25,782 bases of DNA from Alphaproteobacteria bacterium UBA2903 (GTDB lineage Bacteria > Pseudomonadota > Alphaproteobacteria > CAAGCB01 > CAG-977), in contig DEDN01000010.1 of assembly GCA_002349565.1 (NCBI GenBank), positions 1 through 25,782 of the forward strand, in the 5' to 3' direction. Below are positions 7,688-15,742 of this stretch, piece by piece; the stretch's first letter is position 1, and each line of letters begins with the position of its first letter. The notes beneath the pieces were generated by a model. That model worked only from the letters and a program-made list of their open reading frames with translations, did not search any database and was not told where the DNA came from. The position numbers and the translations under genes are program-made.

Positions 7688-8785
7688 TTACGGCGTATCC
7701 TCCCCTTGGGGCAAAGTTTTTCCTTTCAGCCGATAGACATACTTGATGACTTCGGCCACAGCCGCATAATGCTCCGTCGGAATGGGAGAGTCAATTTCCA
7801 CCGTTGCGAACAGCGCGCGCGCCAGCGGCGGATTTTCAACAATCGGCACATCGTTTTCCTTTGCGACCTCTTTGATTTTCTGCGCGATAAAGTCCTGCCC
7901 TTTGGCGACGCACACGGGCGCGTCCATGCCTTCGTCGGGTTCATAGCGCAAAGCCACCGCAAAGTGGGTCGGGTTCGTCACAACGACGGACGCTTTCGGC
8001 ACGTTCGCCATCATGCGCTTGCGGAAACGCTCCATGCGGATAGAGCGCAAACGCATTTTGATTTGCGGATCGCCCTCGGTTTGCTTGTATTCCTCCTTGA
8101 CTTCCTGTTTGGTCATGCGCTGACGCTTCAAGTAGGAAAACTTTTGATAAAAATAGTCGGCGAAAGCGATGACGAACACAATCATCACCATCGTCAGCAA
8201 AATCCACAGCAGCAACGAATACAGCAAATCGATAATCGACGCCACGTCAAACGACGGCGACGCCAGCACGTTGACAATGCGCGGTTTGACAATCAGCCAC
8301 CCCGCATAGCCCACCGCCGCGATTTTCAGCAGCCCTTTTATCATATCGACGATTTTGGCTTTTGTGATGAATTCCTTGGCATTGGCGAACAGGTTAATTC
8401 TGTCCCACTTCAGCGTCATGCGCTTGGGCGCGTACAGAAAACCGATTTGAACCAAAGCCGACGCTATCGCCAAAATCAAAAACAGCCCCAAAGGCGCGGC
8501 AACGGCAATCAGCATGTCCAGCGACGTGTCGCGCAGCAAATCGCGCAGTCCCAGCGGGTCCGTCGGCAGCTGTTCGGGACGTTCGATGTACTTGACGGAC
8601 AGCCGCGCCGTGTACTTCATCAAAAACGGGCAAAGCCCCCACAGCATCATCAAAGCGGCAAACAGCATAAACCAGCTTTTGACTTCCTGAGACATGGGGA
8701 CATGCCCTTCTTCGCGGGCGCGCTCCAGTTTTCGCTCGGAAGCCTCTTCTGTTTTCGAGGACTCGTCCTGATCGTCTTCAGCCAT
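7688..8785 (-). CDS. flhB: Flagellar export switch protein FlhB
   Basis: FlhB is the inner-membrane component of the flagellar type III export gate that changes substrate specificity from rod/hook to filament proteins. The 365-residue product starts with a charged tail (KTEEASERKLERAREEGHVPMSQEV), has four hydrophobic segments at about 37-58, 90-115, 150-168 and 188-212, and a cytoplasmic domain with the self-cleavage motif NPTH at residues 271-274. The nearby VVTNPTHFAVALRYE is family-typical. GAGGGG precedes the start, six bases after the fliR stop, and the stop abuts the cckA start. The presence of the rod genes flgB and flgC in the same run shows it is flagellar rather than an injectisome homologue. 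Confidence 0.96.
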   Translation of the reverse strand: MAEDDQDESSKTEEASERKLERAREEGHVPMSQEVKSWFMLFAALMMLWGLCPFLMKYTARLSVKYIERPEQLPTDPLGLRDLLRDTSLDMLIAVAAPLGLFLILAIASALVQIGFLYAPKRMTLKWDRINLFANAKEFITKAKIVDMIKGLLKIAAVGYAGWLIVKPRIVNVLASPSFDVASIIDLLYSLLLWILLTMVMIVFVIAFADYFYQKFSYLKRQRMTKQEVKEEYKQTEGDPQIKMRLRSIRMERFRKRMMANVPKASVVVTNPTHFAVALRYEPDEGMDAPVCVAKGQDFIAQKIKEVAKENDVPIVENPPLARALFATVEIDSPIPTEHYAAVAEVIKYVYRLKGKTLPQGEDTP

Positions 8786-8791
8786 CGCCCC

Positions 8792-9550
8792 TCACCTTAA
8801 CAGCAATCCGATTTCGTCGTCAAAGAACCGCAGGAACCACCGCATCACGGCGGGCAGAGTCACCATCATCAGCGCCAGCCCCAAATAGACTTGCAAAGGC
8901 ATAATAATGAACAAAATGTTCAGCTGCGGCATCAAACGCGACATAATCCCCATGGACGAATACAGCACGACAATCATTAAAATGAACGGCGCGCCGATTC
9001 TGAATCCGTAATTGAATGCGGCGGACAAAGTTTTCGTCAGCATTTCCGACATGTCGCCCGTCAGCAAATTCTGCCCGACGGGAAAAACGGCATAACTGTC
9101 CAGCACCGCCCCCAGCATCAAATGATGCGCGTTCGTTACCACAATCAGCATCACCGCGCACAGCGTCAGAAAGCCGGACAGCACGGTCGACTGCACCGAC
9201 GTTTGCGGGTCAAGCACGGTTGCGTTTGAAAAGCTGGTCGCCATTGCGGCGTTCGTTCCCGCCAAATCCACGGCCGTCATCAAAAACGCGGGAAACAGCC
9301 CCAAAAACAGCCCGACCGTGATTTCAATCAGCAGATATTTGAACAGCATCAAAACGCTTTCGGGCGGGGTCGGCATCACATTTGCCATAGCGGGGGTCAA
9401 CGCCGCCGAAAACGCCAAAGCGAACAGCAGACGCACCCGCGCGGGAATGTAGCTTGACGAATAAAAGGGCATAAACAGCAACGCGCCGCCCAAACGGGCG
9501 AACGCGAACAAAAAGTGATACAGCTCCAGACTCAGCAGTTTTTCCCACAT
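8792..9550 (-). CDS. fliR: Flagellar export apparatus protein FliR
   Basis: FliR forms the core of the export gate with FliP and FliQ at the base of the flagellum. The 252-residue protein is almost entirely hydrophobic, with about six membrane-associated segments, and has the usual FliR length. Recognisable stretches include FARLGGALLFMPFYSS near the N-terminus, FLMTAVDLAGTNAAMATSF in the middle, and RIGAPFILMIVVLYSSMGIMSR followed by MPQLNILFIIMPLQVYLG near the C-terminus. It lies 3 bp after fliQ and 6 bp before flhB in the conserved order fliQ-fliR-flhB, consistent with one transcript. Confidence 0.95.
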   Translation of the reverse strand: MWEKLLSLELYHFLFAFARLGGALLFMPFYSSSYIPARVRLLFALAFSAALTPAMANVMPTPPESVLMLFKYLLIEITVGLFLGLFPAFLMTAVDLAGTNAAMATSFSNATVLDPQTSVQSTVLSGFLTLCAVMLIVVTNAHHLMLGAVLDSYAVFPVGQNLLTGDMSEMLTKTLSAAFNYGFRIGAPFILMIVVLYSSMGIMSRLMPQLNILFIIMPLQVYLGLALMMVTLPAVMRWFLRFFDDEIGLLLR

Positions 9551-9553
9551 CGC

Positions 9554-9823
9554 TTATGTTCCCAAAGCGACAATGCGGTCGAACAACCCCGCGGAAAACG
9601 TCCTTAACTGGTCAATCATAAACGGAAGCAGCAAAATCAGCGAAATGAACACCACCAGAATTTTCGGCACGAACACCAGCGTCATTTCTTGGATTTGGGT
9701 CAACGTCTGCACCAAACTGATAAGCAGACCGACAACCATCGCAATCATCAGCAACGGTCCCACGACCAGCAAAAGCGTGTAAATCGCGTCTTTACCGACC
9801 TCCAGAACCATAACGTCGTTCAT
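9554..9823 (-). CDS. fliQ: Flagellar export apparatus protein FliQ
   Basis: FliQ is a small inner-membrane subunit of the flagellar export gate. The 89-residue product has the expected two long membrane helices (about 13-38 and 48-72) separated by the conserved loop LVQTLTQIQEMTLVFVPKI. The length matches the family closely. The start overlaps no neighbour; GGAAGGG lies about ten bases upstream and fliE ends 16 bp before it. It is followed three bases later by fliR. Confidence 0.95.
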   Translation of the reverse strand: MNDVMVLEVGKDAIYTLLLVVGPLLMIAMVVGLLISLVQTLTQIQEMTLVFVPKILVVFISLILLLPFMIDQLRTFSAGLFDRIVALGT

Positions 9824-9839
9824 TGACCGCGCCCTTCCG

Positions 9840-10154
9840 TCAAATCGGCATTTGCAGAATATCTTGATAGGCGGAAACGACCTTGTCGCGCACGGCGACG
9901 ACGGTTTGCAAAGCGACTTCGGCGTTTGACACCGCCATAACGACCTCTTGAATATCCGCGGTTCCTTTGACGGCTTTCATACTCATCAGTTCGGCGTATT
10001 GGTTATCCTTTTCCACCTGTTCGGCGGCAGAGCGCACCATTTCGGAAAACGTCCCCGCGGGCGAAACGGCTTTCGCTTCGTCGGCGGACGGCAAAACCGC
10101 GCGGGTCGCCGCCGTCTGATACGCCGAAAGAGCTTGGGAAATCTGATTGACCAT
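9840..10154 (-). CDS. fliE: Flagellar hook-basal body protein FliE
   Basis: FliE links the MS ring to the proximal rod and is among the first proteins exported. The 104-residue product has the usual size and a typical C-terminal half: DIQEVVMAVSNAEVALQTVVAVRDKVVSAYQDILQMPI, which corresponds to the conserved FliE helix ending in a Met-Pro-Ile-type tail. AAGGA lies before the start, and the gene sits 18 bp after flgC in the classical order flgB-flgC-fliE. Confidence 0.94.
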   Translation of the reverse strand: MVNQISQALSAYQTAATRAVLPSADEAKAVSPAGTFSEMVRSAAEQVEKDNQYAELMSMKAVKGTADIQEVVMAVSNAEVALQTVVAVRDKVVSAYQDILQMPI

Positions 10155-10172
10155 TTTCTATCCTTTCAAGCG

Positions 10173-10583
10173 TCAGCGGATTAAATCCAACGTGCGGCTC
10201 ATCATATCCTTGGACACGGAAATCACGTTCAAGTTCGCTTCGTAAGTTCTTTGCGCTTCTTTCATATCCATCGTTTCAATCAAAGGATTGACGTTCGGCA
10301 GCAACACATAGCCGTCTTTGTCGGCGGCGACGTGATTCGGGTCGTATTTGCGTTCCAGCTCGCTTCTGTCGCGGGAAACGCGTCCGACTTTGACCATTTC
10401 CGCACCCGTCGCCCTGTCCAGTTCGTTGCGGAACGTCACCGTTTTGCGGCGATAAGGCTGTCCGCCCGGCGTTTTGGCAAGAGAATCCGCGTTCGCCATA
10501 TTTTCGGCGATGACGCGCAACCGTTGGGATTGGGCTTTCATGCCCGAAGCGGCGATTTTTTTGCTCAGCGTCAAATCATCCAT
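10173..10583 (-). CDS. flgC: Flagellar basal-body rod protein FlgC
   Basis: FlgC is a proximal rod subunit exported to the periplasm through the flagellar gate. The 136-residue protein has the N-terminal rod signature (SGMKAQSQRLRVIAENMANADSLAKTPGGQPYRRK) and the C-terminal signature (NPLIETMDMKEAQRTYEANLNVISVSKDMMSRTLDLI), which together define the coiled-coil ends of rod and hook proteins. GGGAGGAA precedes the start. It lies 20 bp after flgB and 18 bp before fliE. Confidence 0.96.
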   Translation of the reverse strand: MDDLTLSKKIAASGMKAQSQRLRVIAENMANADSLAKTPGGQPYRRKTVTFRNELDRATGAEMVKVGRVSRDRSELERKYDPNHVAADKDGYVLLPNVNPLIETMDMKEAQRTYEANLNVISVSKDMMSRTLDLIR

Positions 10584-10603
10584 GATATTCCTCCCTTACG
10601 GCA

Positions 10604-11047
10604 TTATTTGCCCAACGCGGTTCCCAGCAGAGCCATATTCTTTTTGAACAGAGTCGTCACCTGTTCGTGCTGACCGCGGGTTTCGTCGATTTTTGCCCAT
10701 TGTTCCTCTAAAATCACACCGTTTTTATCAATGACGGTTTCAAAGGGGCGGCGGGTTTCATTGACTTTTGCCTTGCCGTCCGCGACGGGCGACAAGTGTT
10801 TCGGATCGGTTTTGACCATTTTCGCATCCCCCGAAGCGGCAGTGCGGTGCATCGGATTCGTGCGCGTCAAAGGAACGTGTTTGCTTTCGCCGACGAATTC
10901 CTTGAACTTCAGCGGTTCGACGTCGGACGGCATATAGTTCGGCGTATTGGCGTTGGCGATGTTTTGGGACAAGACGGACTGTCTTTGCGCCAGCCAGCGC
11001 ATTTTTTCTTCGCTCATTTGGTACAAGGACAAATTCTGCAAATCCAT
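10604..11047 (-). CDS. flgB: Flagellar basal-body rod protein FlgB
   Basis: FlgB is the most proximal rod subunit. The 147-residue product opens with RWLAQRQSVLSQNIANANTPNYMPSDVEPLKF, the family signature, and ends in an amphipathic helix (EQVTTLFKKNMALLGTALGK). It is the first gene of the flagellar run. AAGGGAG lies at the correct distance before the ATG, and a sigma-54-type promoter lies about 76 bp upstream. The run continues flgC, fliE, fliQ, fliR, flhB, cckA, cysQ on the same strand. Confidence 0.95.
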   Translation of the reverse strand: MDLQNLSLYQMSEEKMRWLAQRQSVLSQNIANANTPNYMPSDVEPLKFKEFVGESKHVPLTRTNPMHRTAASGDAKMVKTDPKHLSPVADGKAKVNETRRPFETVIDKNGVILEEQWAKIDETRGQHEQVTTLFKKNMALLGTALGK

Positions 11048-11122
11048 GTTCGACTCCCTTTCACATCATCTTGCGTTTTTTTCTTTAAGAAAAAGTGAAT
11101 CTTTTTCCCGCCTTGTCAGCCT

Positions 11123-11138
11123 TGCAAGAACCATGCCG
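11123..11138 (-). promoter_or_regulatory. Sigma-54-type promoter of the flagellar run
   Basis: The minus-strand sequence CGGCATGGTTCTTGCA has GG and GC dinucleotides exactly ten bases apart and matches TGGCAC-N5-TTGCA at most positions. Transcription would start near 11112, giving a leader of about 65 bases before flgB. Flagellar genes of this class are often RpoN-dependent. No enhancer-binding site was identified. Confidence 0.6.
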
Positions 11139-11248
11139 ATTCCAGATTGCCCGCTTTTTGCCCGAAATGCAAAGATTTTTCTTTTCTGCGCGCTTTTTAA
11201 AGCGTACAACCCGAAACACCTTTTCATTTTAAAACGGAGTTTTGAAAA

Positions 11249-11584
11249 ATGCACGCTGTTTTACCTGTCGTTCTGTTGATTTGTTCGAACGTTTTTATGA
11301 CTTTTGCATGGTACGGACACTTGAAATTCAAATCGACTTCGCTGTGGGTGGTGATTTTGGTCAGCTGGGGAATCGCGTTTTTTGAATACTGCCTGCAAGT
11401 CCCCGCCAACCGAATCGGGCACGAGTATTATTCCGCCGCCCAGCTCAAAGGCATGCAGGAAGTCATTACGCTGAGCGTCTTTGCCGTGTTTTCGATTTTT
11501 TATCTGGGCGAGCAAATCCGCTGGAATCATATCGCGGGATTTATCCTTTTGGTCGTTGCGGGCGTATTGATTTTTAAACGCTGA
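11249..11584 (+). CDS. DUF486-family small membrane protein
   Basis: The 111-residue product is strongly hydrophobic with four predicted membrane helices at about 4-20, 30-47, 66-84 and 91-108. Sequence such as VFMTFAWYGHLKFK, SWGIAFFEYCLQVPANRIG and QLKGMQEVITLSVFAVFSIFYLGE is typical of the DUF486 family, a group of drug/metabolite-transporter-like proteins without an established substrate. ACGGAG precedes the start. The gene diverges from flgB and lies 46 bp upstream of the stomatin-like gene on the same strand. Confidence 0.85.
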   Translation: MHAVLPVVLLICSNVFMTFAWYGHLKFKSTSLWVVILVSWGIAFFEYCLQVPANRIGHEYYSAAQLKGMQEVITLSVFAVFSIFYLGEQIRWNHIAGFILLVVAGVLIFKR

Positions 11585-11630
11585 TACGGTATCATATGCT
11601 CAATATTGTTTTTTTGAAAGGATACTGGCA

Positions 11631-12554
11631 ATGAGTGGTTTTGTCGTTTTTTTGATTGTTCTGGCAATCGTGGTCATTTCTTCGGGCGTCAAAACCGTGC
11701 CGCAAGGCATGGAATACACCGTCGAACGGTTCGGACGCTACACGCACACTTTGAAACCGGGGCTAAGCCTGATTATCCCCTTTGTCGATTCCATCGGCGC
11801 GAAAGTCAACATGATGGAACAGGTTCTTGACGTTCCGTCGCAGGAAGTCATCACCAAAGACAACGCCATGGTTACCGTCGACGGCGTCGTGTTCTTCCAA
11901 GTGCTGGAAGCCGCCCCCGCCGTTTACGAAGTCCGCCAGCTGCAGGTCGCGATTTTGAATTTGGTCATGACGAACATCCGTACCGTGATGGGGTCGATGG
12001 ACTTGGACGAACTGCTCAGCCAGCGCGACGTGATTAACCACCGCTTGCTGGACGTCGTGGACAAAGCGACCGAATCATGGGGTGTCAAAGTCATGCGTAT
12101 CGAAATCAAAGACATCACGCCGCCGCGCGATTTGGTCGATGCCATGGCGCGCCAGATGAAAGCCGAACGCGACAAACGCGCCCAAATTCTGGAGGCTGAA
12201 GGTCTGCGTCAAGCGCAAATTCTGAAAGCCGAAGGTGAAAAGCAATCCGTCGTTCTGGCGGCGGAAGGACGCAAGGAAGCCGCTTTCCGCGACGCCGAAG
12301 CCCGCGAACGCCAAGCCGAAGCGGAAGCCAAAGCGACCGCCTATGTTTCCGAAGCCATCGGCAAAGGCAACATCAACGCGATTAACTACTTCTTGGGTCA
12401 GAAATATCTGGACGCTTTGAAATCCATCGGCACGGCGGACAATTCCAAAATGGTCATGCTGCCGCTGGAAGCGACCAACATTCTGGGGTCCATCGCGGGC
12501 ATCGGCGAAATCGCCAAAGAAAGCTTGGCAAAACAGACATCCAAGCGGGGCTGA
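11631..12554 (+). CDS. qmcA: Stomatin/band 7 (SPFH) family protein, QmcA-like
   Basis: SPFH proteins form large membrane-bound cages thought to organise membrane microdomains and protease access. The 307-residue product has an N-terminal membrane helix (residues 3-19), then the band 7 core starting KTVPQGMEYTVERFGRYTHTLKPGLSLIIPF and passing VPSQEVITKDNAMVTVDGVVFF. A long Ala/Glu/Lys-rich coiled coil follows at about 165-245 (MARQMKAERDKRAQILEAEGLRQAQ). It matches bacterial paraslipin/QmcA in length. AAAGGATA precedes the start. The NfeD partner gene begins one base after the stop, the usual pairing. Confidence 0.92.
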   Translation: MSGFVVFLIVLAIVVISSGVKTVPQGMEYTVERFGRYTHTLKPGLSLIIPFVDSIGAKVNMMEQVLDVPSQEVITKDNAMVTVDGVVFFQVLEAAPAVYEVRQLQVAILNLVMTNIRTVMGSMDLDELLSQRDVINHRLLDVVDKATESWGVKVMRIEIKDITPPRDLVDAMARQMKAERDKRAQILEAEGLRQAQILKAEGEKQSVVLAAEGRKEAAFRDAEARERQAEAEAKATAYVSEAIGKGNINAINYFLGQKYLDALKSIGTADNSKMVMLPLEATNILGSIAGIGEIAKESLAKQTSKRG

Positions 12555-12555
12555 T

Positions 12556-12996
12556 ATGGAATTTGCGGATTACTGGGGCTGGCTGACCGCGGGAGTGGTG
12601 CTGATGGTGTTGGAGATTCTGACGCCGGGGGTGTTCTTTATGTGGATAGGCTTCGGCGCGTTGCTGACAGGCTTGGTATCCGCCGCGTTTCCCGATGCCT
12701 CCGCCGCCTTTTTGGGAACGGTTTTCGCCGTTTTGTCGGTGATTTCCGTTTTGGTCGGGCGCAAGCTGGTCGGCAAAAAGCAAGCCGTCGAAAACAACCT
12801 GAACAACCGCGGCGCGCTGTATATCGGACAAAGCTTTCAAGTCTTTGAACCGATTGCGGACGGGCGCGGCAAAATCAAAGTCGGCGACACGCTTTGGCTG
12901 GCGTCAAGCCCTCGAAACATTCCCGTCGGGGCAACCGTCAAAGTCACGGGCGTCAACGGCACTTTTCTGGTGGTCGAACCCGTCAATGAACAATAA
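12556..12996 (+). CDS. NfeD-like membrane protein
   Basis: NfeD-like short proteins accompany stomatin homologues and are proposed to work with them in the membrane. The 146-residue product has two or three hydrophobic helices in its first half (WGWLTAGVVLMVLEILTPGVFFMWIGFGALLTGLV and AFLGTVFAVLSVISVLVG) and a beta-rich OB-fold-like C-terminal half from about residue 80, containing GRGKIKVGDTLWLA and GATVKVTGVNGTFLVVEPV. Its start nearly touches the qmcA stop, and its last 11 bases overlap the next gene, so the three are probably one operon. Confidence 0.9.
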   Translation: MEFADYWGWLTAGVVLMVLEILTPGVFFMWIGFGALLTGLVSAAFPDASAAFLGTVFAVLSVISVLVGRKLVGKKQAVENNLNNRGALYIGQSFQVFEPIADGRGKIKVGDTLWLASSPRNIPVGATVKVTGVNGTFLVVEPVNEQ

Positions 12997-14509
12997 AACA
13001 TTCTTTATCGGGGCAAGCCTTTGCGGGCTTGCCCTGTTGTTTTTCGCCGTTTTTCCGCTGACGGCGGGCGAACTGCTGCCTTATCGTTTTCACGAACATT
13101 TTTACAACACGCTGGAAATCGCGCGCGGCCATATCGTCAGCAACGACTTTTCTCCCGTTTGGGGGGGCGTTTTGACGGGATTCGACGGTTGGTTTGACGG
13201 TCGGTCTTTTTTCGCCGCCGTTTACGCCGTTTTGCTGTTGAGCGGCGCCGCGTTTTTGTTCCTGCTGTTCAAGCTGCTGAAAAAGCTTGATTTGCCGTTG
13301 ACCGATGGCGGAAAGTTCGCCGTCGCCGCGTTTGCTTTGGCGTTTTACATCAAAACCGCCGTTTCGGGAACGGATGCCGCTTTGGCGATGCCCGCCGTTT
13401 TGCTTGCCGCGCTCGCTTTGCTTCACGCTCTTGAAAAGCCGCGCGTTTTAACGGGAATCGCGGGCGGATTGGCGGTGTCGCTGATGCTGCTGACGCGCTT
13501 TGACACATTTGGCTTCGTCTTTACGTTCGCTCTGGTGTTTTATTTTCAGTTCAACGGCAAAGAACCCGTTGCCTGCAAACAATTTTTCCTTTTGCTGGGC
13601 GGATTGGCGGTCGGACTGCTGCCCGTCGCGGGATTTTGGCTGTGGGAAAAGCACGCGTTCGGCGCGGTTGTCCCGATGACCGTGCAAAGCTGGATGCAGG
13701 CACAGGGCAGCGTGCCATGGCGCATGGCGCAACTACTGTTCGTCAATCCCGTCAGGTATCTGATGCGCCAGCCGCACGCCATCGCTTTGCTGACATTTCC
13801 CGTGATGCTGATTGCGTTGGTCGCGTATCATTCTTTTCCATGGATAAAGCGCGAGCAAACGCCGCGCGATACGCTGTTTTACAGCTTGCTGTGGTTTCCC
13901 GTGCTTCAATTGTCCTTTTTGGCGCTGTTTACTTACGTTCTTGTTCCCGATTACGCTTTTTATGCGCTGGGAATCGGCGCGCCTGTCGCGTTGGCGTATG
14001 CGATCAAACGCATTTCCGCCAATGTCCGCGGCGGCGATGTCGCCCTTGCCGAAAAAAGCTGGCTGTTCGTCGGCGGCTGTATGGCGGCGCTGTGCTTTTA
14101 TTTTCCGCTCCGCGCCTGCAACATGCAGTACAAACAACTGGCTGACGCGCTCAAGCCGTTTGTCGAAACACATGCGGGAACATACGCCATGGGCAAAGGC
14201 GCGACAATCGCCGCTTTTGAAACAGGCGGACGCTTTGCGCGGCTGGACGGACCGGCGGCGGACGTAAAAACGCAAACTTTGCTGAAAAACCAAGCCGACA
14301 TCACCGCCGCTTTAAACAACAGCGGCGCGGATTGGTATGTCGCGGCAAACCTGATAAAACAAGCCAGCGGCTGCTACGGCATCCGCGAACCCAAACAAAA
14401 CGCTTTCGGTTCGAACAAAAGCCTGCAGGGCTGGCTGTGCCAAGCCCCCGTTGCAGAACTTGCCGCTTCGCCGACTTTAAAACTGTTCGTTTTCGCCGTA
14501 AAAAAATAA
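12986..14509 (+). CDS. Polytopic membrane protein, possible GT-C glycosyltransferase
   Basis: The start at 12986 (MNNKTFFIGASLCGLALLFF) is chosen because it begins a membrane helix; the frame is open further upstream but there it only shadows nfeD. The 507-residue product has about ten hydrophobic segments, followed by a soluble C-terminal domain from about residue 370 (LADALKPFVETHAGTYAMGKGATIAAFETGGRFARLDGP). A luminal first loop (FHEHFYNTLEIARGHIVSNDFSPVWGGVLTGFDGWFDG) followed by many helices resembles GT-C / ArnT-like lipid-linked sugar transferases, but I see no decisive catalytic motif. It overlaps nfeD by 11 bp and ends before a strong terminator. Confidence 0.7.
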   Translation: MNNKTFFIGASLCGLALLFFAVFPLTAGELLPYRFHEHFYNTLEIARGHIVSNDFSPVWGGVLTGFDGWFDGRSFFAAVYAVLLLSGAAFLFLLFKLLKKLDLPLTDGGKFAVAAFALAFYIKTAVSGTDAALAMPAVLLAALALLHALEKPRVLTGIAGGLAVSLMLLTRFDTFGFVFTFALVFYFQFNGKEPVACKQFFLLLGGLAVGLLPVAGFWLWEKHAFGAVVPMTVQSWMQAQGSVPWRMAQLLFVNPVRYLMRQPHAIALLTFPVMLIALVAYHSFPWIKREQTPRDTLFYSLLWFPVLQLSFLALFTYVLVPDYAFYALGIGAPVALAYAIKRISANVRGGDVALAEKSWLFVGGCMAALCFYFPLRACNMQYKQLADALKPFVETHAGTYAMGKGATIAAFETGGRFARLDGPAADVKTQTLLKNQADITAALNNSGADWYVAANLIKQASGCYGIREPKQNAFGSNKSLQGWLCQAPVAELAASPTLKLFVFAVKK

Positions 14510-14520
14510 CAGAACATTGC

Positions 14521-14554
14521 AAACGGCGGAGAAAAATTCTCCGCCGTTTTTTTT
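14521..14554 (+). terminator. Rho-independent terminator
   Basis: AACGGCGGAG and CTCCGCCGTT form a perfect ten-base stem around AAAAATT, followed by eight T residues. It closes the plus-strand group that starts at 11249 and may also act, less strongly, on the convergent transporter transcript. Confidence 0.9.
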
Positions 14555-14590
14555 ACAAAAAGTCTGTCGTTTTTGAAAGTTCTTGGAAAA

Positions 14591-15742
14591 TCACGCCTTG
14601 ATTTTCGGGGTCAGAGCCAGCAGATACAGCACGCCCAAGCCGATAACGGGAACAGCGGCGGACTGCGTTCCAACGATGTCGACCGCGCGCCCCATAACCA
14701 GCGGGAACACCGTTCCGCCGAACAATCCCATAATCATCAAGCCCGACACTTCGTTTTTCTTGGTTTCGTCATGCAGCAAAGCGCGGGAAAGGATAATCGA
14801 AAACACGTTCGAATTGCCGAATCCGATCATCGCCACCGCCGCCGTCAAAACGGCTTTGCCCGTTCCGAACCAAAGCATGAAAACCGCCGCCCCCATCAGC
14901 AAAACGCTGAGCAGAAAGAACAGGCGGTTGCTGACTTTGGTCAAAGCGACACTGCCCGTTAGACAGCCGATTGTTCTGAACAAAAAGTACACGCTGGTTG
15001 CATAGCCCGCGGTTTCCAGCGCCGCGCCGAGCTTTTCCATTAAAATTTTGGGCGCGACGACGTTTGTTCCGACATCAATGCCGACATGGCACATAATCCC
15101 CAAAAAGCACAGCGCAATCAGCGGATTTTTCAGCAATCCGAAGCAATCGGCAAAGCTCGAGGGCTTACCCGAAATCTCCTCCTCTTGCACTTTGTCGCGC
15201 GCCAGCAAAACGACGGCAAGCACGGAAACGACGGCGAACACGGGAAACAGCAGCTGCCATTTGCTGTAATGCACCGCGCCCCAGCCCGCCAAAATCGGCG
15301 CGACAAAGGACGCAATCGCCTTGACAAACTGCCCGAACGTCAGCGCGCCCGACAGCTTTTCGGCTTTAATCAAGTTGGAAACCAGCGGGTTCAGCGACAC
15401 CTGCATAATCGTGTTGCCGATGCCCAGCAGGCAGAACGACACCACCATCACGGGCAAAGTATAAGCGCACGACGGCAGCAGCAACGCCAGAAAAGTAACG
15501 AACAAGCCCGCCAAAACCGTTTTGCGCCGTCCGATTTTGTTCATTATCATGCCCGTCGGCACGGCGCCGACCAAAAACCAGAAAAACACCATGGACGGAA
15601 ACATATTCGCCCAAGTGTCGGTCAGCGCAAAGTCGCGTTTGGCATAGTTCGACGCGATGCCGACCAAATCCACAAAGCCCATGGCGAAAAAAGCGGGCAG
15701 CACGGGCAATAAATTCAAAACCATGTTATCCTTTTTTGTCAT
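14591..15742 (-). CDS. Sugar MFS transporter, FucP-like
   Basis: The 383-residue product is a major-facilitator-superfamily permease with about 11-12 membrane helices. The loop between helices 2 and 3 reads GMIMNKIGRRKTVLAG, the MFS signature, and the segments GIGNTIMQVSLNPLVSNL and LTFGQFVKAIASFVAPILAGWG are typical of the fucose/glucose/galactose:H+ symporter group (FucP). Its start overlaps the stop of the upstream sugar kinase by four bases, indicating coupled translation and a shared substrate. The substrate cannot be assigned from sequence; fructose, glucose or another hexose is plausible. Confidence 0.85.
   Translation of the reverse strand: MTKKDNMVLNLLPVLPAFFAMGFVDLVGIASNYAKRDFALTDTWANMFPSMVFFWFLVGAVPTGMIMNKIGRRKTVLAGLFVTFLALLLPSCAYTLPVMVVSFCLLGIGNTIMQVSLNPLVSNLIKAEKLSGALTFGQFVKAIASFVAPILAGWGAVHYSKWQLLFPVFAVVSVLAVVLLARDKVQEEEISGKPSSFADCFGLLKNPLIALCFLGIMCHVGIDVGTNVVAPKILMEKLGAALETAGYATSVYFLFRTIGCLTGSVALTKVSNRLFFLLSVLLMGAAVFMLWFGTGKAVLTAAVAMIGFGNSNVFSIILSRALLHDETKKNEVSGLMIMGLFGGTVFPLVMGRAVDIVGTQSAAVPVIGLGVLYLLALTPKIKA

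Noticed and set aside
7706..8800. Long open frame on the plus strand opposite flhB
   Set aside because: The translation is full of His, Gln and Arg and is unlike any protein; flhB on the other strand is certain.
7688..9823. Type III secretion injectisome genes
   Set aside because: fliQ, fliR and flhB homologues occur in injectisomes, but the same run contains flgB, flgC and fliE, so it is flagellar.
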